64,000 bases of DNA from an uncultured Pseudomonadota bacterium (GTDB lineage: Bacteria; Pseudomonadota; Alphaproteobacteria; Rs-D84): assembly GCA_937885575.1 (NCBI GenBank), contig CALABO010000014.1, positions 1 through 64,000 on the forward strand, read 5' to 3'. Shown piece after piece: positions 25,289 through 32,594 of this stretch. The notes under the pieces were generated by a model. That model was not told the origin of the DNA, made no database searches, and was given only the letters and a program-made list of their open reading frames with translations. Position 1 is the first letter of the stretch; every line of letters begins with the position of its first letter. The translations under genes and the position numbers were made by a program.

Positions 25289-25440
25289 GTGTGTCGTCAT
25301 ACCGGCGAAAGCCGGTATCTACGCGGGGTTGCAGTGAATTAACTCTCTGCCGATCCGACAAGATTCCGCGTGAAACCACCCACAAAAATGTTGCACATTT
25401 TTGTGGGGCCCGGTACCGCGGAATGACGGTATAAAAAACG
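25289..25440. repeat. mosaic palindromic repeat copy
   Basis: Shares the ATACCGGCGAAAGCCGGTAT module with the copy before the OmpA-like gene, in reverse orientation, and ends with GCGGAATGACGG. Confidence 0.55.
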
Positions 25441-25882
25441 ATGGCGTTGGCCACCGTTTCACTAATAATAATTAACAGAAGCGAGTAAGTTGGCTGAAAG
25501 CCGCAGAATCCGTGGCTTACAGCGGTTTTTGCGGTTTGTTCATATATGGCTATGTGTTTTCTGAAAAACGCACTAAAATCAACGAATTATGCGTAGATTT
25601 CTGTATAAAATTATGTACATATGCATACATGTCATACGTGATATTTGCTTTTATTTCAGTATTTGATTTCATGTTATAAATCTATATTGAAACCAAGTTT
25701 GATTGTTAACAGATATTACAAAATGCATATATCTCTTTTGATATCAAAATTGAAATCAGTATGGATTCTAGTTCTGATTGCTATTGCAAAGATACCGTTT
25801 TTTTACTATGCTTAGTTCAGAAAAATAATCGTAAAACAATGAGGTATTGTTGTCCGTATGTCATTTTTTATATAAAATCTAT

Positions 25883-25951
25883 GCGACACACGGAATGGTG
25901 TATTGGTTTTCTGCACTTGCCAGACACGCCGAGTGATATTCCGTGTGTCGC
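25883..25951. repeat. 14-bp perfect inverted repeat with a 41-nt loop
   Basis: GCGACACACGGAAT and ATTCCGTGTGTCGC. No open frame explains it. As RNA on either strand it would form a stable extended stem. Confidence 0.6.
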
Positions 25952-26138
25952 TAGAAAAATGTATTGTGTTCAACCCCTTGAAAATGCTGGAAAAAACATT
26001 TTGACCCCAATGTTCCCGTATACAAATATGTAGTTTTTGCAAAAAAGGGCGAATTTCGTACCGGTTTTTGATTGTTTTTGATGGCATATGATTTGCTCGT
26101 GCGAGTACGAATTGCCGGAATTTTTGAGAAAGAAAAAC

Positions 26139-26164
26139 AATAAAAAACCGCAGAAATCTGCGGT
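26139..26164 (-). terminator. minus-strand terminator, likely the former end of the rpoA-rplQ operon
   Basis: ACCGCAGA / TCTGCGGT with a 2-nt loop and, on the minus strand, a T6 run. No minus-strand gene precedes it now. If the element to the right is removed it would lie about 220 bp downstream of rplQ, so it may be that operon's original terminator. Confidence 0.6.
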
Positions 26165-26270
26165 GTATCTTGGCTCAGATGTATAAACTTGGTTCGAACA
26201 AGGGATATCTTAGATTTACTTAGCTTGGGTAAAAGTATTGAAAAGATTTTGCAGCGTTATCCAGTATAAT

Positions 26271-26300
26271 CGTGTAAATTCGTGTAAAATCGTGTAAGTT
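26271..26300. repeat. three tandem 10-bp repeats
   Basis: CGTGTAAATT, CGTGTAAAAT and CGTGTAAGTT follow one another without gaps, one per helical turn, 70 bp left of the left att core. They look like protein-binding sites. Confidence 0.55.
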
Positions 26301-26369
26301 CCCATGTCAACCCAGCAGAAATCAGGCAAAAACCCAAAATTTATTCGTTTGCCATCCCATCTGCTCAAC

Positions 26370-26387
26370 TGACATACGGATTAACAG
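26370..26387. repeat. left attachment core
   Basis: TGACATACGGATTAACAG, identical to the right copy. On the minus strand it is the anticodon loop (CTGTTAA, Asn anticodon GTT) and the following stem of tRNA-Asn. The flanks here are not tRNA on either side. Confidence 0.75.
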
Positions 26388-26488
26388 TCCTAGTGTCAGT
26401 ATTTAAATAATTTTTAATTTTTTATAATTTTTCTTGATTTTCTGCGGGTTCTACACTATAATATATGGTATATGAAGTTTAACGAAGT

Positions 26489-26539
26489 CATAGAATAAAC
26501 CATAGAATATGACGCCGTTTATAGAATATGCATAGAATA
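26489..26539 (+). promoter_or_regulatory. probable integrase arm-type sites, left arm
   Basis: Four spaced copies of CATAGAATA (one as TATAGAATA) within about 50 bp, just before the integrase gene. Two further copies lie near the right end of the element. This is the pattern expected for arm-type integrase binding sites, and they may also allow integrase autoregulation. Confidence 0.55.
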
Positions 26540-26554
26540 AAAATGGGATAGAAA

Positions 26555-27739
26555 ATGAAAACAGAACGCATCAAATTTACACAGAAAACAATCGACGCAT
26601 TGCCAGTGCCAGAATCAGGCCAGAAGATATATTATGACACAGATTCCAACGATGGTTTGTGCCTGATTGCATCATATGGTGGGTCAAAAACCTATTTTTT
26701 GCAAATGTTTTTTCGTGGTCGTGGCACCAAGACCAAAATCGGGTCGGCCAAGATTATGAAATTGGCCGAAGCCAAAGCAAAGGCACACACATTGCGTGAA
26801 CGTGCTGAACAGGGAATAGACCCAAGTCAGGAACGTAATGAAGCGTTGCGGGATATGACATTGAAACAGTTTTTCTATGATGTTTATTATCCAAGACACG
26901 TCAAGGTTCACACGCGCCCAAAAACACAGGCCAAAGATGAAACAATGTTTCGTAATAATCTGGCAATGTTTCACAGTCGCAAGATGATGAGCATAACCAA
27001 AGCGGATGTTGAACGGTTGCACGTTGAATTGAAGGACAGAATAAGTTTATACACGGCAAACCGTGCGATTGGTATGTTAAAGCATATGTATAACAAAGCC
27101 ATTGAATGGGGGTATCCAGCGCACAGCGGTAATCCTGTTGTTGGTATAAAGATGTTCAAAGAACGGTCCCGTGAACGTTTCCTGCAACCAGATGAGATTA
27201 ATCGGTTCTTTGCTGCGTTGTATGAAGACCCAAATGAAATGTTTAGGAATTATATTTTGTTATCATTATTTATCGGTCAGCGACGCCAAAATATGTTATC
27301 TATGCGCTGGTCTTATGTGGATTTAAAACTTGGTGTTGTGTCGTTCCCAGATTCCAAGAACGGTGACCCCCAGCGCATCCCGTTAATAACACAGGCGTGG
27401 GATATTCTGAAAGAAATGCGCCGTCACGCAACAGACGATTGGGTGTTTTCAAGCCAGAACGGCAGCAAAAGTGGTCACGTTGAAGATTTGCATCGGCCTT
27501 GGTATGCTTTGTTAAAGCGTGCTGGCATAGAAGATTTGCGTTTGCACGATTTGCGACGCACATTTGGTAGTTATCAGGCCATCACAGGTGCAAGTTTGCA
27601 TATAATTGGCAAGTCCTTGGGTGACAAAACCAGCGCAGCAACCAAAGTTTATTCGCGTCTGACAATGGACCCTGTTCGTGATTCAATTCAGCGTGGTGCA
27701 GACAAGATGTTGGAATTCGTAGAACAAAACAAAGCGTAA
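26555..27739 (+). CDS. tyrosine recombinase / integrase of the island
   Basis: A 394-residue P4-type integrase. The N-terminal DUF4102-like arm-binding domain (residues about 8-90, with DGLCLIASYGGSKTY and GSAKIMKLAEAKAKA) is followed by a SAM-like core-binding domain and the catalytic domain. Catalytic residues visible: R243 in GQRRQNM, H331 and R334 in HDLRRTF, and the nucleophile Y366 in KVYSRL. The position usually His or Trp after LG reads Asp (LGDKTS, residue 357), which is uncommon. It should act on the flanking tRNA-Asn-derived cores. The start codon follows GGGATAGAAA, a weak ribosome site embedded in the arm-site array. Confidence 0.93.
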   Translation: MKTERIKFTQKTIDALPVPESGQKIYYDTDSNDGLCLIASYGGSKTYFLQMFFRGRGTKTKIGSAKIMKLAEAKAKAHTLRERAEQGIDPSQERNEALRDMTLKQFFYDVYYPRHVKVHTRPKTQAKDETMFRNNLAMFHSRKMMSITKADVERLHVELKDRISLYTANRAIGMLKHMYNKAIEWGYPAHSGNPVVGIKMFKERSRERFLQPDEINRFFAALYEDPNEMFRNYILLSLFIGQRRQNMLSMRWSYVDLKLGVVSFPDSKNGDPQRIPLITQAWDILKEMRRHATDDWVFSSQNGSKSGHVEDLHRPWYALLKRAGIEDLRLHDLRRTFGSYQAITGASLHIIGKSLGDKTSAATKVYSRLTMDPVRDSIQRGADKMLEFVEQNKA

Positions 27740-27799
27740 AAAGTTTTTATGGCTTTTTAACACAAAATCTTTACAATACACCACAACAAGGATAAAAAT

Positions 27800-29059
27800 A
27801 TGACAGCAGAAATCGTGGTCTATAATAGAAATGCAATAGCGCTGGCTGCAGATAGTGCGGTCACCGTTGGGAGAAAAACATACAATTCGGCAAATAAATT
27901 ATATATGTTGTCAAAGTATTATCCTGTCGGGGTTTTGATATATAATAGTGCCCGAATAAACAATATCCCCGTTGAAATAATAGTAAAAGAATATCGAAAA
28001 CGCTTAGGACGCAGATGTTTTGATTTCCTTAAAGAATACAAAGAAGATTTCGTAAAGTTTTTGCGTTCGTTTATCCAAGAGCAAGAAAATGAAATGGATA
28101 AAAAGAACAGCATACTTGTTCAATTGCAAAATATGTTTTATTTTGTGACGTCTGGACCAGATGTGCCGCAAGTGCAACAAGGACAGGATTTTTTTGAAGA
28201 ATTTAATAAACACTTGGATAGGGTTTTTGATGAAATTAGTAAAATTGTTCCCGCAGAAAAAAATGTGGATTTGACACTTGTAGATATTAAAACCGAAATG
28301 GCCAACATTATTCGTGCGTTGATGAAGATACAAGATATCAATGAACAAACACTGGATAAATTGGAAAAGTTGTTTCCATATTACATAAATATGCAAGGTA
28401 ATCCAAATGTCACAGGTATCGCGATATGCGGTTATGGCGAAAAAGAATTTATGCCGAAAGTATATTGTTTTGAAACCTTAGGTTTTCTTAATGATTGTTT
28501 TAAATTGACAGATACCCAAACGAATGAAAATACTGTGGAGGGGGTTATCCCGTTGGCACAACGGGATATGGCGGATTTATTTATTTCTGGCATTGATGAT
28601 GGTGTTTATAAATTTATTGTCAAACAATATGAAGATTTTATAGATGATTTATTTTCTGAAACAACCCAGGCAGATGCTGCATTTGCAAGATATGTGAAAA
28701 TATATAAATCGAAAGTATCCGAGAAGATACAGGGGATTTTAACAGAAGAAAAAATACAGCCATTGTTAAACGTAATAGGTATACTTTCAAAAGAAGAATT
28801 GGCAGAACTTGCAGAAAGTTTAGTAAATTTACAGGCATTAAAACATAAAATGTCATTGAATATCGAAACTGTTGGTGGGCCTATTGATGTGGCAATAATA
28901 TCTAAACACGATGGTTTTATATGGAAAAAACGAAAATTATATTTTGATAAAGATTTGAATAGTCATTTTTTTGAAAATTACTTTTCTAAAGATGATAATT
29001 GTGATAAAATAAAGACCAAAGGGGTGGATGATGACGACTTATCTGGTTGTAAATGCTAG
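27800..29059 (+). CDS. proteasome-like N-terminal-nucleophile hydrolase with a long C-terminal part
   Basis: A 419-residue protein whose N-terminus matches the active-site layout of 20S proteasome beta subunits and HslV. After Met removal, Thr becomes residue 1, the strand EIVVYNRNAIALAADSAVT places Asp at 17, and NKLYML places Lys at 32 where HslV has K33. TGIAICGYGEKEFMPKVYCFE (about residue 215) looks like the later beta-strand pair of the fold (xxaGYd...plY.id). In contrast to HslV and other bacterial homologues (about 175-250 residues), the protein has a large helical insertion and C-terminal region ending in VGGPIDVAIISKHDGFIWKKRK. No ATPase partner is adjacent. I infer a Thr-dependent peptidase or a related autoprocessing role; no function is known to me. 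It lies behind the integrase in the same direction. Confidence 0.7.
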   Translation: MTAEIVVYNRNAIALAADSAVTVGRKTYNSANKLYMLSKYYPVGVLIYNSARINNIPVEIIVKEYRKRLGRRCFDFLKEYKEDFVKFLRSFIQEQENEMDKKNSILVQLQNMFYFVTSGPDVPQVQQGQDFFEEFNKHLDRVFDEISKIVPAEKNVDLTLVDIKTEMANIIRALMKIQDINEQTLDKLEKLFPYYINMQGNPNVTGIAICGYGEKEFMPKVYCFETLGFLNDCFKLTDTQTNENTVEGVIPLAQRDMADLFISGIDDGVYKFIVKQYEDFIDDLFSETTQADAAFARYVKIYKSKVSEKIQGILTEEKIQPLLNVIGILSKEELAELAESLVNLQALKHKMSLNIETVGGPIDVAIISKHDGFIWKKRKLYFDKDLNSHFFENYFSKDDNCDKIKTKGVDDDDLSGCKC

Positions 29060-29198
29060 TATGATGGGGCAGTATAACAGATTGCCGACGTTTATCGGAC
29101 ACCAAGATTTGGGACGCCGTATGGCACGCGAGTTTCGTGCAAATTTTCAAAAAAAATATGCCACGAAGTCAAAGAAAAAAAGCGTTAAATTTAAATAA
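29031..29198 (+). CDS. small basic protein overlapping the proteasome-like gene
   Basis: A 55-residue frame beginning 29 bp before the stop of the proteasome-like gene, with GGGGTGG a few bases before its ATG. The sequence MTTYLVVNASMMGQYNRLPT... ends in a strongly basic tail (KKYATKSKKKSVKFK). Overlap with a ribosome site suggests translational coupling. No homology recognised. It may be a partner of the upstream protein. Confidence 0.5.
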   Translation: MTTYLVVNASMMGQYNRLPTFIGHQDLGRRMAREFRANFQKKYATKSKKKSVKFK

Positions 29199-29218
29199 TA
29201 GTATTTCCACACCAAGCG

Positions 29219-29250
29219 TTAACTAGGTCTTAACTAGGTCAATAGTGACC
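29219..29250. promoter_or_regulatory. tandem 11-bp repeat and small palindrome, candidate operator
   Basis: TTAACTAGGTC occurs twice in direct succession, and the second copy leads into GGTC-AATAGT-GACC. It lies in the 245-bp gap before the HNH gene, which also has a C-rich/G-rich inverted repeat and a GCAAAAACGATGTTTTTTGC hairpin. Confidence 0.45.
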
Positions 29251-29443
29251 TGTATTGTATATCAAGCCAGAGCCCATATCAACATATGTGTATACCTTAT
29301 CCACCATCTTACCCCCTATACTATATCCCTATACCCCCCCAGGGGGTGGTGGTAAATCCCAGAGCAAAAACGATGTTTTTTGCTTACAAACAAAAACGTA
29401 ATCTGGTATAACAAAACATATAAGACAATTAAAGTATATTGAT

Positions 29444-30445
29444 ATGATAACGGTGAATGATTTTTTTGAACAAGAAAAAGAATGTGGTTATAAAGATGAA
29501 ACATATTCGGTGCGCGATAATGGTGCAGTTATGCGTCACGCCAGAGAAGGCAAAATAAAACGTAAACTGGATGAAATATGGACCTTTGGGGATAAGAATA
29601 CCAAGAATGGGTATATGTATTTAGGCACGGTTAGGGTGCACAGAATTGTTGCGGCGGCGTTTCTTGATAAAGAACCATCACCAACGCACGTTATTGACCA
29701 TATAGATACCAACAAATGTAATAATCGACCAGCTAATCTGCGTTGGGTCACGAGATTGGAAAATGCATTGTCTAACCCAATAACAAGGAAACGAATAATA
29801 GCGTGTTGTGGTAGTATTGAAAAATTCTTAGAAAATCCTGCATTGTTGAGAGAAGGTAGTGTAGACCAAAACTTTGATTGGATGCGGACCGTATCCCCAG
29901 AAGAAGCAAAAATCAGCAGAGATAAACTGGAACGTTGGGCCAAAGAAGATTCTATGCCGACGGGTAAAGGAAAATTGGGCGAATGGGTATACCAAAAAGA
30001 TGCGGTTGAAGAAGAACAAGAAGACAATAATGACGAATATGAACAGGTCACCCAGTCAGAAACACCAAATGCTGTCCAGATTAACTGGCACACGCCAACT
30101 TTATTTCCTTTATGTCCAAAACAGCCAGGGGATAACCCATTGCAAGAATATTTGGATAAATTGGTTGAAGATGCCGTCTTCGCAACAAATCAATATGGAA
30201 ATTCAATGGTTTTAAAAGCGGATTTTAATAAAGAACGTAATGCGATTTTTGTGGCCACTTACACAGATTCAGAAAGTGCGGCGAAAGGGTATGCGTTGGC
30301 CAAGATAGAATATGATAACACCAACAATGTTTTTCGTCACGAATCCAGGGGAACATTTTTCTTTGATGATGGTGTAATGAAATATTTTACCACAGAACGC
30401 GGGTATGAGTGGGATGGCGAAGAAGTTTTTGATGATTTATGTTAA
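29444..30445 (+). CDS. HNH endonuclease-like protein
   Basis: A 333-residue protein. The HNH signature is HRIVAAAFLDKE (His66), then VIDHIDTNKCNNRPANLRW (Asp85, His86, Asn93/94), the arrangement of NUMOD/HNH homing-type nucleases. LENALSNPITRKRI after it is a helix-turn-helix-like NUMOD tail. Residues 115-210 form a charged linker (acidic run EEEQEDNNDEYEQ), and the C-terminal 120 residues are not recognised (NWHTPTLFPL...; ends WDGEEVFDDLC). It lies between the proteasome-like gene and the methylase. It could be the nuclease of the modification set, or an independent mobile nuclease. Confidence 0.75.
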   Translation: MITVNDFFEQEKECGYKDETYSVRDNGAVMRHAREGKIKRKLDEIWTFGDKNTKNGYMYLGTVRVHRIVAAAFLDKEPSPTHVIDHIDTNKCNNRPANLRWVTRLENALSNPITRKRIIACCGSIEKFLENPALLREGSVDQNFDWMRTVSPEEAKISRDKLERWAKEDSMPTGKGKLGEWVYQKDAVEEEQEDNNDEYEQVTQSETPNAVQINWHTPTLFPLCPKQPGDNPLQEYLDKLVEDAVFATNQYGNSMVLKADFNKERNAIFVATYTDSESAAKGYALAKIEYDNTNNVFRHESRGTFFFDDGVMKYFTTERGYEWDGEEVFDDLC

Positions 30446-30568
30446 AATATAGTAATATCCAAATATTGCCCCCTTAATTCTGTAAAATTGTATTGATTTA
30501 ATTCTTGTTTTATTGTATATAAAAAGTGGCTGTAATGTGCTTTTTATGAAGTGGAAAGGATTTTGTAA

Positions 30569-32077
30569 ATGACTGATACACCAAAGAAAGATATATTGGA
30601 ATATTTACAATGTATGGTGAACACGGAAACACCGACCCCACCAAAGGTTGTAAATGATATGTTGGATTTAATTCCTGACAGTGTTTGGGCTGATGATGGT
30701 GCTAAAATACTATGCCCAGCGTGCAAAGATGGTATATTTTTGCGTGAAGCAACTCTTAGGATTTTGCGTAAAAAATATGAACAAATGGGGCCAGTCGCAT
30801 TTCGTAAACACCAAGATGAAATAGTTGACCATATATTGCGTAATCGTATGTTTGGAATTGCAATATCGTATCGTGGGTATCGGGTGACCAAACGTAGTTT
30901 ATATACTTGCAGTAATAAATTTGCAGGTATAGATAATATATATTTTAATGAAGATTATGGTCGTTATGTACAAGATAAATCTGGTAAAGAAGTAGAAAAG
31001 CAATGTTTCCATTTTATTGAAAATATTGATGAAGTTTCCAAGTTTTTTGAAGGCAAAGGGGTAAAGAATATGCATTTTGATGTAATTATTGGTAATCCGC
31101 CGTATCAAACCAACGATGGTGGAGCTGGTGCCAGCGCAACACCCATTTATAATGATTTTGTGGACCAAGCCAAAAAATTAAATCCACGTTATCTAACGAT
31201 GATTATCCCTAGTCGTTGGTTTTCAGGTGGTAAAGGGCTAGATGCATTCAGAAATAGGATGTTGACCGATAAAAAGATGAGTAAGTTAGTCGATTTTTTT
31301 GATGCAACAGATTGTTTCCCTGGGGTTGATATATCTGGTGGTGTTTGTTATTTCCTATGTGATAACAACAAAAACAAAGAGTGTGAAGTATGCACCGTTA
31401 GAAATGGGGTAACATCTTGTATAACAAGACCATTGTTGGCATATGGTTCTGATAGTTTTATTCGTTTTAATGAAGCAACGTCTATTGTTGAAAAAGTAAA
31501 AAGTTTTGATGAAGAATCTTTTGAGGAATTAGTTAGTTCGAGAAAACCTTTTGGCCTTGGTACAAAATTAAACATCAAGAAGAAACAAACAAAAGAAGAT
31601 GATGTTCAAATTTATGCATACCCTGATAATGGTTTTGTAAATCGTTCTGAAATACAAGTCAATAGAGAATGGATAAATAAATATAAAGTTTTAATGGGTA
31701 AAGCATATGGTGAAAGGGGAAGTTTTCCATATTGGGTTTTAGGAAAACCGAAAATTGTTACCCCTGGGACTTGTTGTTCGGAAACATATTTGGTTGTTGC
31801 TCCTGATAATTCTGCTAAAATAGTACAAAATGTGTCCCAATATATCCAAACAAGATTTTTCAGATTTTTGGTTTTATTGAAGAAAAACACTTTAAACGCT
31901 CCTAAAGGGGTTTACAAATTTGTCCCAAAGCAGGATTTTAGTAAAGAATGGACTGATGAAAAATTATATAAAAAATATAATCTTACCAAAGATGAAATAG
32001 CGTTTATAGAATCTATGGTCAAACCAATGGATAAAGATACAGAAATTGTAGATAATATAGATATAGACAATGAATAA
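30569..32077 (+). CDS. Eco57I-like DNA adenine methyltransferase
   Basis: A 502-residue N6-adenine methyltransferase of the gamma class. A degenerate SAM motif I (CPACKDGIFL, about 49-58) is followed by the catalytic NPPY (176-179 in FDVIIGNPPYQTND) and the family segment LTMIIPSRWFSGGKGLDAFR. The C-terminal half should contain the target recognition region. It is transcribed with the next two genes, overlapping the second by 8 bp. The motif I here has Lys-Asp where the usual is Gly-x-Gly-like, while a canonical copy is in the next protein, so the two may act together. Confidence 0.85.
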   Translation: MTDTPKKDILEYLQCMVNTETPTPPKVVNDMLDLIPDSVWADDGAKILCPACKDGIFLREATLRILRKKYEQMGPVAFRKHQDEIVDHILRNRMFGIAISYRGYRVTKRSLYTCSNKFAGIDNIYFNEDYGRYVQDKSGKEVEKQCFHFIENIDEVSKFFEGKGVKNMHFDVIIGNPPYQTNDGGAGASATPIYNDFVDQAKKLNPRYLTMIIPSRWFSGGKGLDAFRNRMLTDKKMSKLVDFFDATDCFPGVDISGGVCYFLCDNNKNKECEVCTVRNGVTSCITRPLLAYGSDSFIRFNEATSIVEKVKSFDEESFEELVSSRKPFGLGTKLNIKKKQTKEDDVQIYAYPDNGFVNRSEIQVNREWINKYKVLMGKAYGERGSFPYWVLGKPKIVTPGTCCSETYLVVAPDNSAKIVQNVSQYIQTRFFRFLVLLKKNTLNAPKGVYKFVPKQDFSKEWTDEKLYKKYNLTKDEIAFIESMVKPMDKDTEIVDNIDIDNE

Positions 32078-32585
32078 ATGTTCTTTGATAAAATCTTGCA
32101 CACGCGTTAGGGACCTTGGGGAAGTTTTTACCCCGCGTAAAATTGTGCGGGATATGTGTAATTTGATTCCGAAAGAAGTGTGGAAAAATATAGATGCAAC
32201 TTTTTTAGAACCTGCGTGTGGAAATGGCAATTTTATAATTGAAATATTAAATAGAAAATTAAAACGCTGTAAAACAATCGATGAATGTGTTCGTGCCCTG
32301 AAATCTATTTATGGTGTAGATATAATGCAGGATAATGTTGAAGAATGTCGGTGCAGAATGCTGGGTATTGTATTGGCTGAAATCCAAAAAAAAGAATGTG
32401 TATGTTGGCATAATATTAAAGATTTTGTTGATGTATTAGAAACGAATATCATCTGTGGAGATACATTAACAATGTTGGATTGTAATGGCGAAGATTTAAA
32501 ATTTAAAGATTGGAAAACTGGTGAATTTGAAACACTGAAACAGATGTTGAATGCAGAACCTGTGCAAACAGAATTAAATTTATAA
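32070..32585 (+). CDS. small SAM-binding methyltransferase subunit or fragment
   Basis: A 171-residue protein with the region around EVFTPRKIVRDMCNLIP and a clean motif I (FLEPACGNGNFIIEIL, residues 45-60), but without NPPY. Such a protein equals the N-terminal half of a type I/Eco57I-like methylase. It overlaps the preceding methylase stop by 8 bp and ends 9 bp before the helicase gene, so coupling is likely. It may bind SAM for the upstream protein, or be a relic of a longer enzyme. Confidence 0.75.
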   Translation: MNKCSLIKSCTRVRDLGEVFTPRKIVRDMCNLIPKEVWKNIDATFLEPACGNGNFIIEILNRKLKRCKTIDECVRALKSIYGVDIMQDNVEECRCRMLGIVLAEIQKKECVCWHNIKDFVDVLETNIICGDTLTMLDCNGEDLKFKDWKTGEFETLKQMLNAEPVQTELNL

Positions 32586-32594
32586 GGATGCAAT

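Larger units (their letters stand above)
25289..26369. other. 1.1-kb gap without a convincing gene, left flank of the element
   Basis: It begins with a repeat mosaic (CATACCGGCGAAAGCCGGTAT, then a CCCACAAAAATGTTGCACATTTTTGTGGG palindrome), then AT-rich sequence without supported genes. An open frame of 90 codons in the middle has no ribosome site and no recognisable content. The gap also holds a 14-bp long-loop inverted repeat, a minus-strand terminator, and three tandem 10-bp repeats, listed separately. Confidence 0.6.

Noticed and set aside
25761..26033. 90-codon frame in the left flank of the element
   Set aside because: No ribosome site. It contains the 14-bp inverted repeat arms, which explain its sequence better.
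26172..26225. tRNA-like stretch on the minus strand (TTCGAAC with GAGCCA)
   Set aside because: The T-arm is incomplete and the acceptor distance is wrong; no cloverleaf forms.
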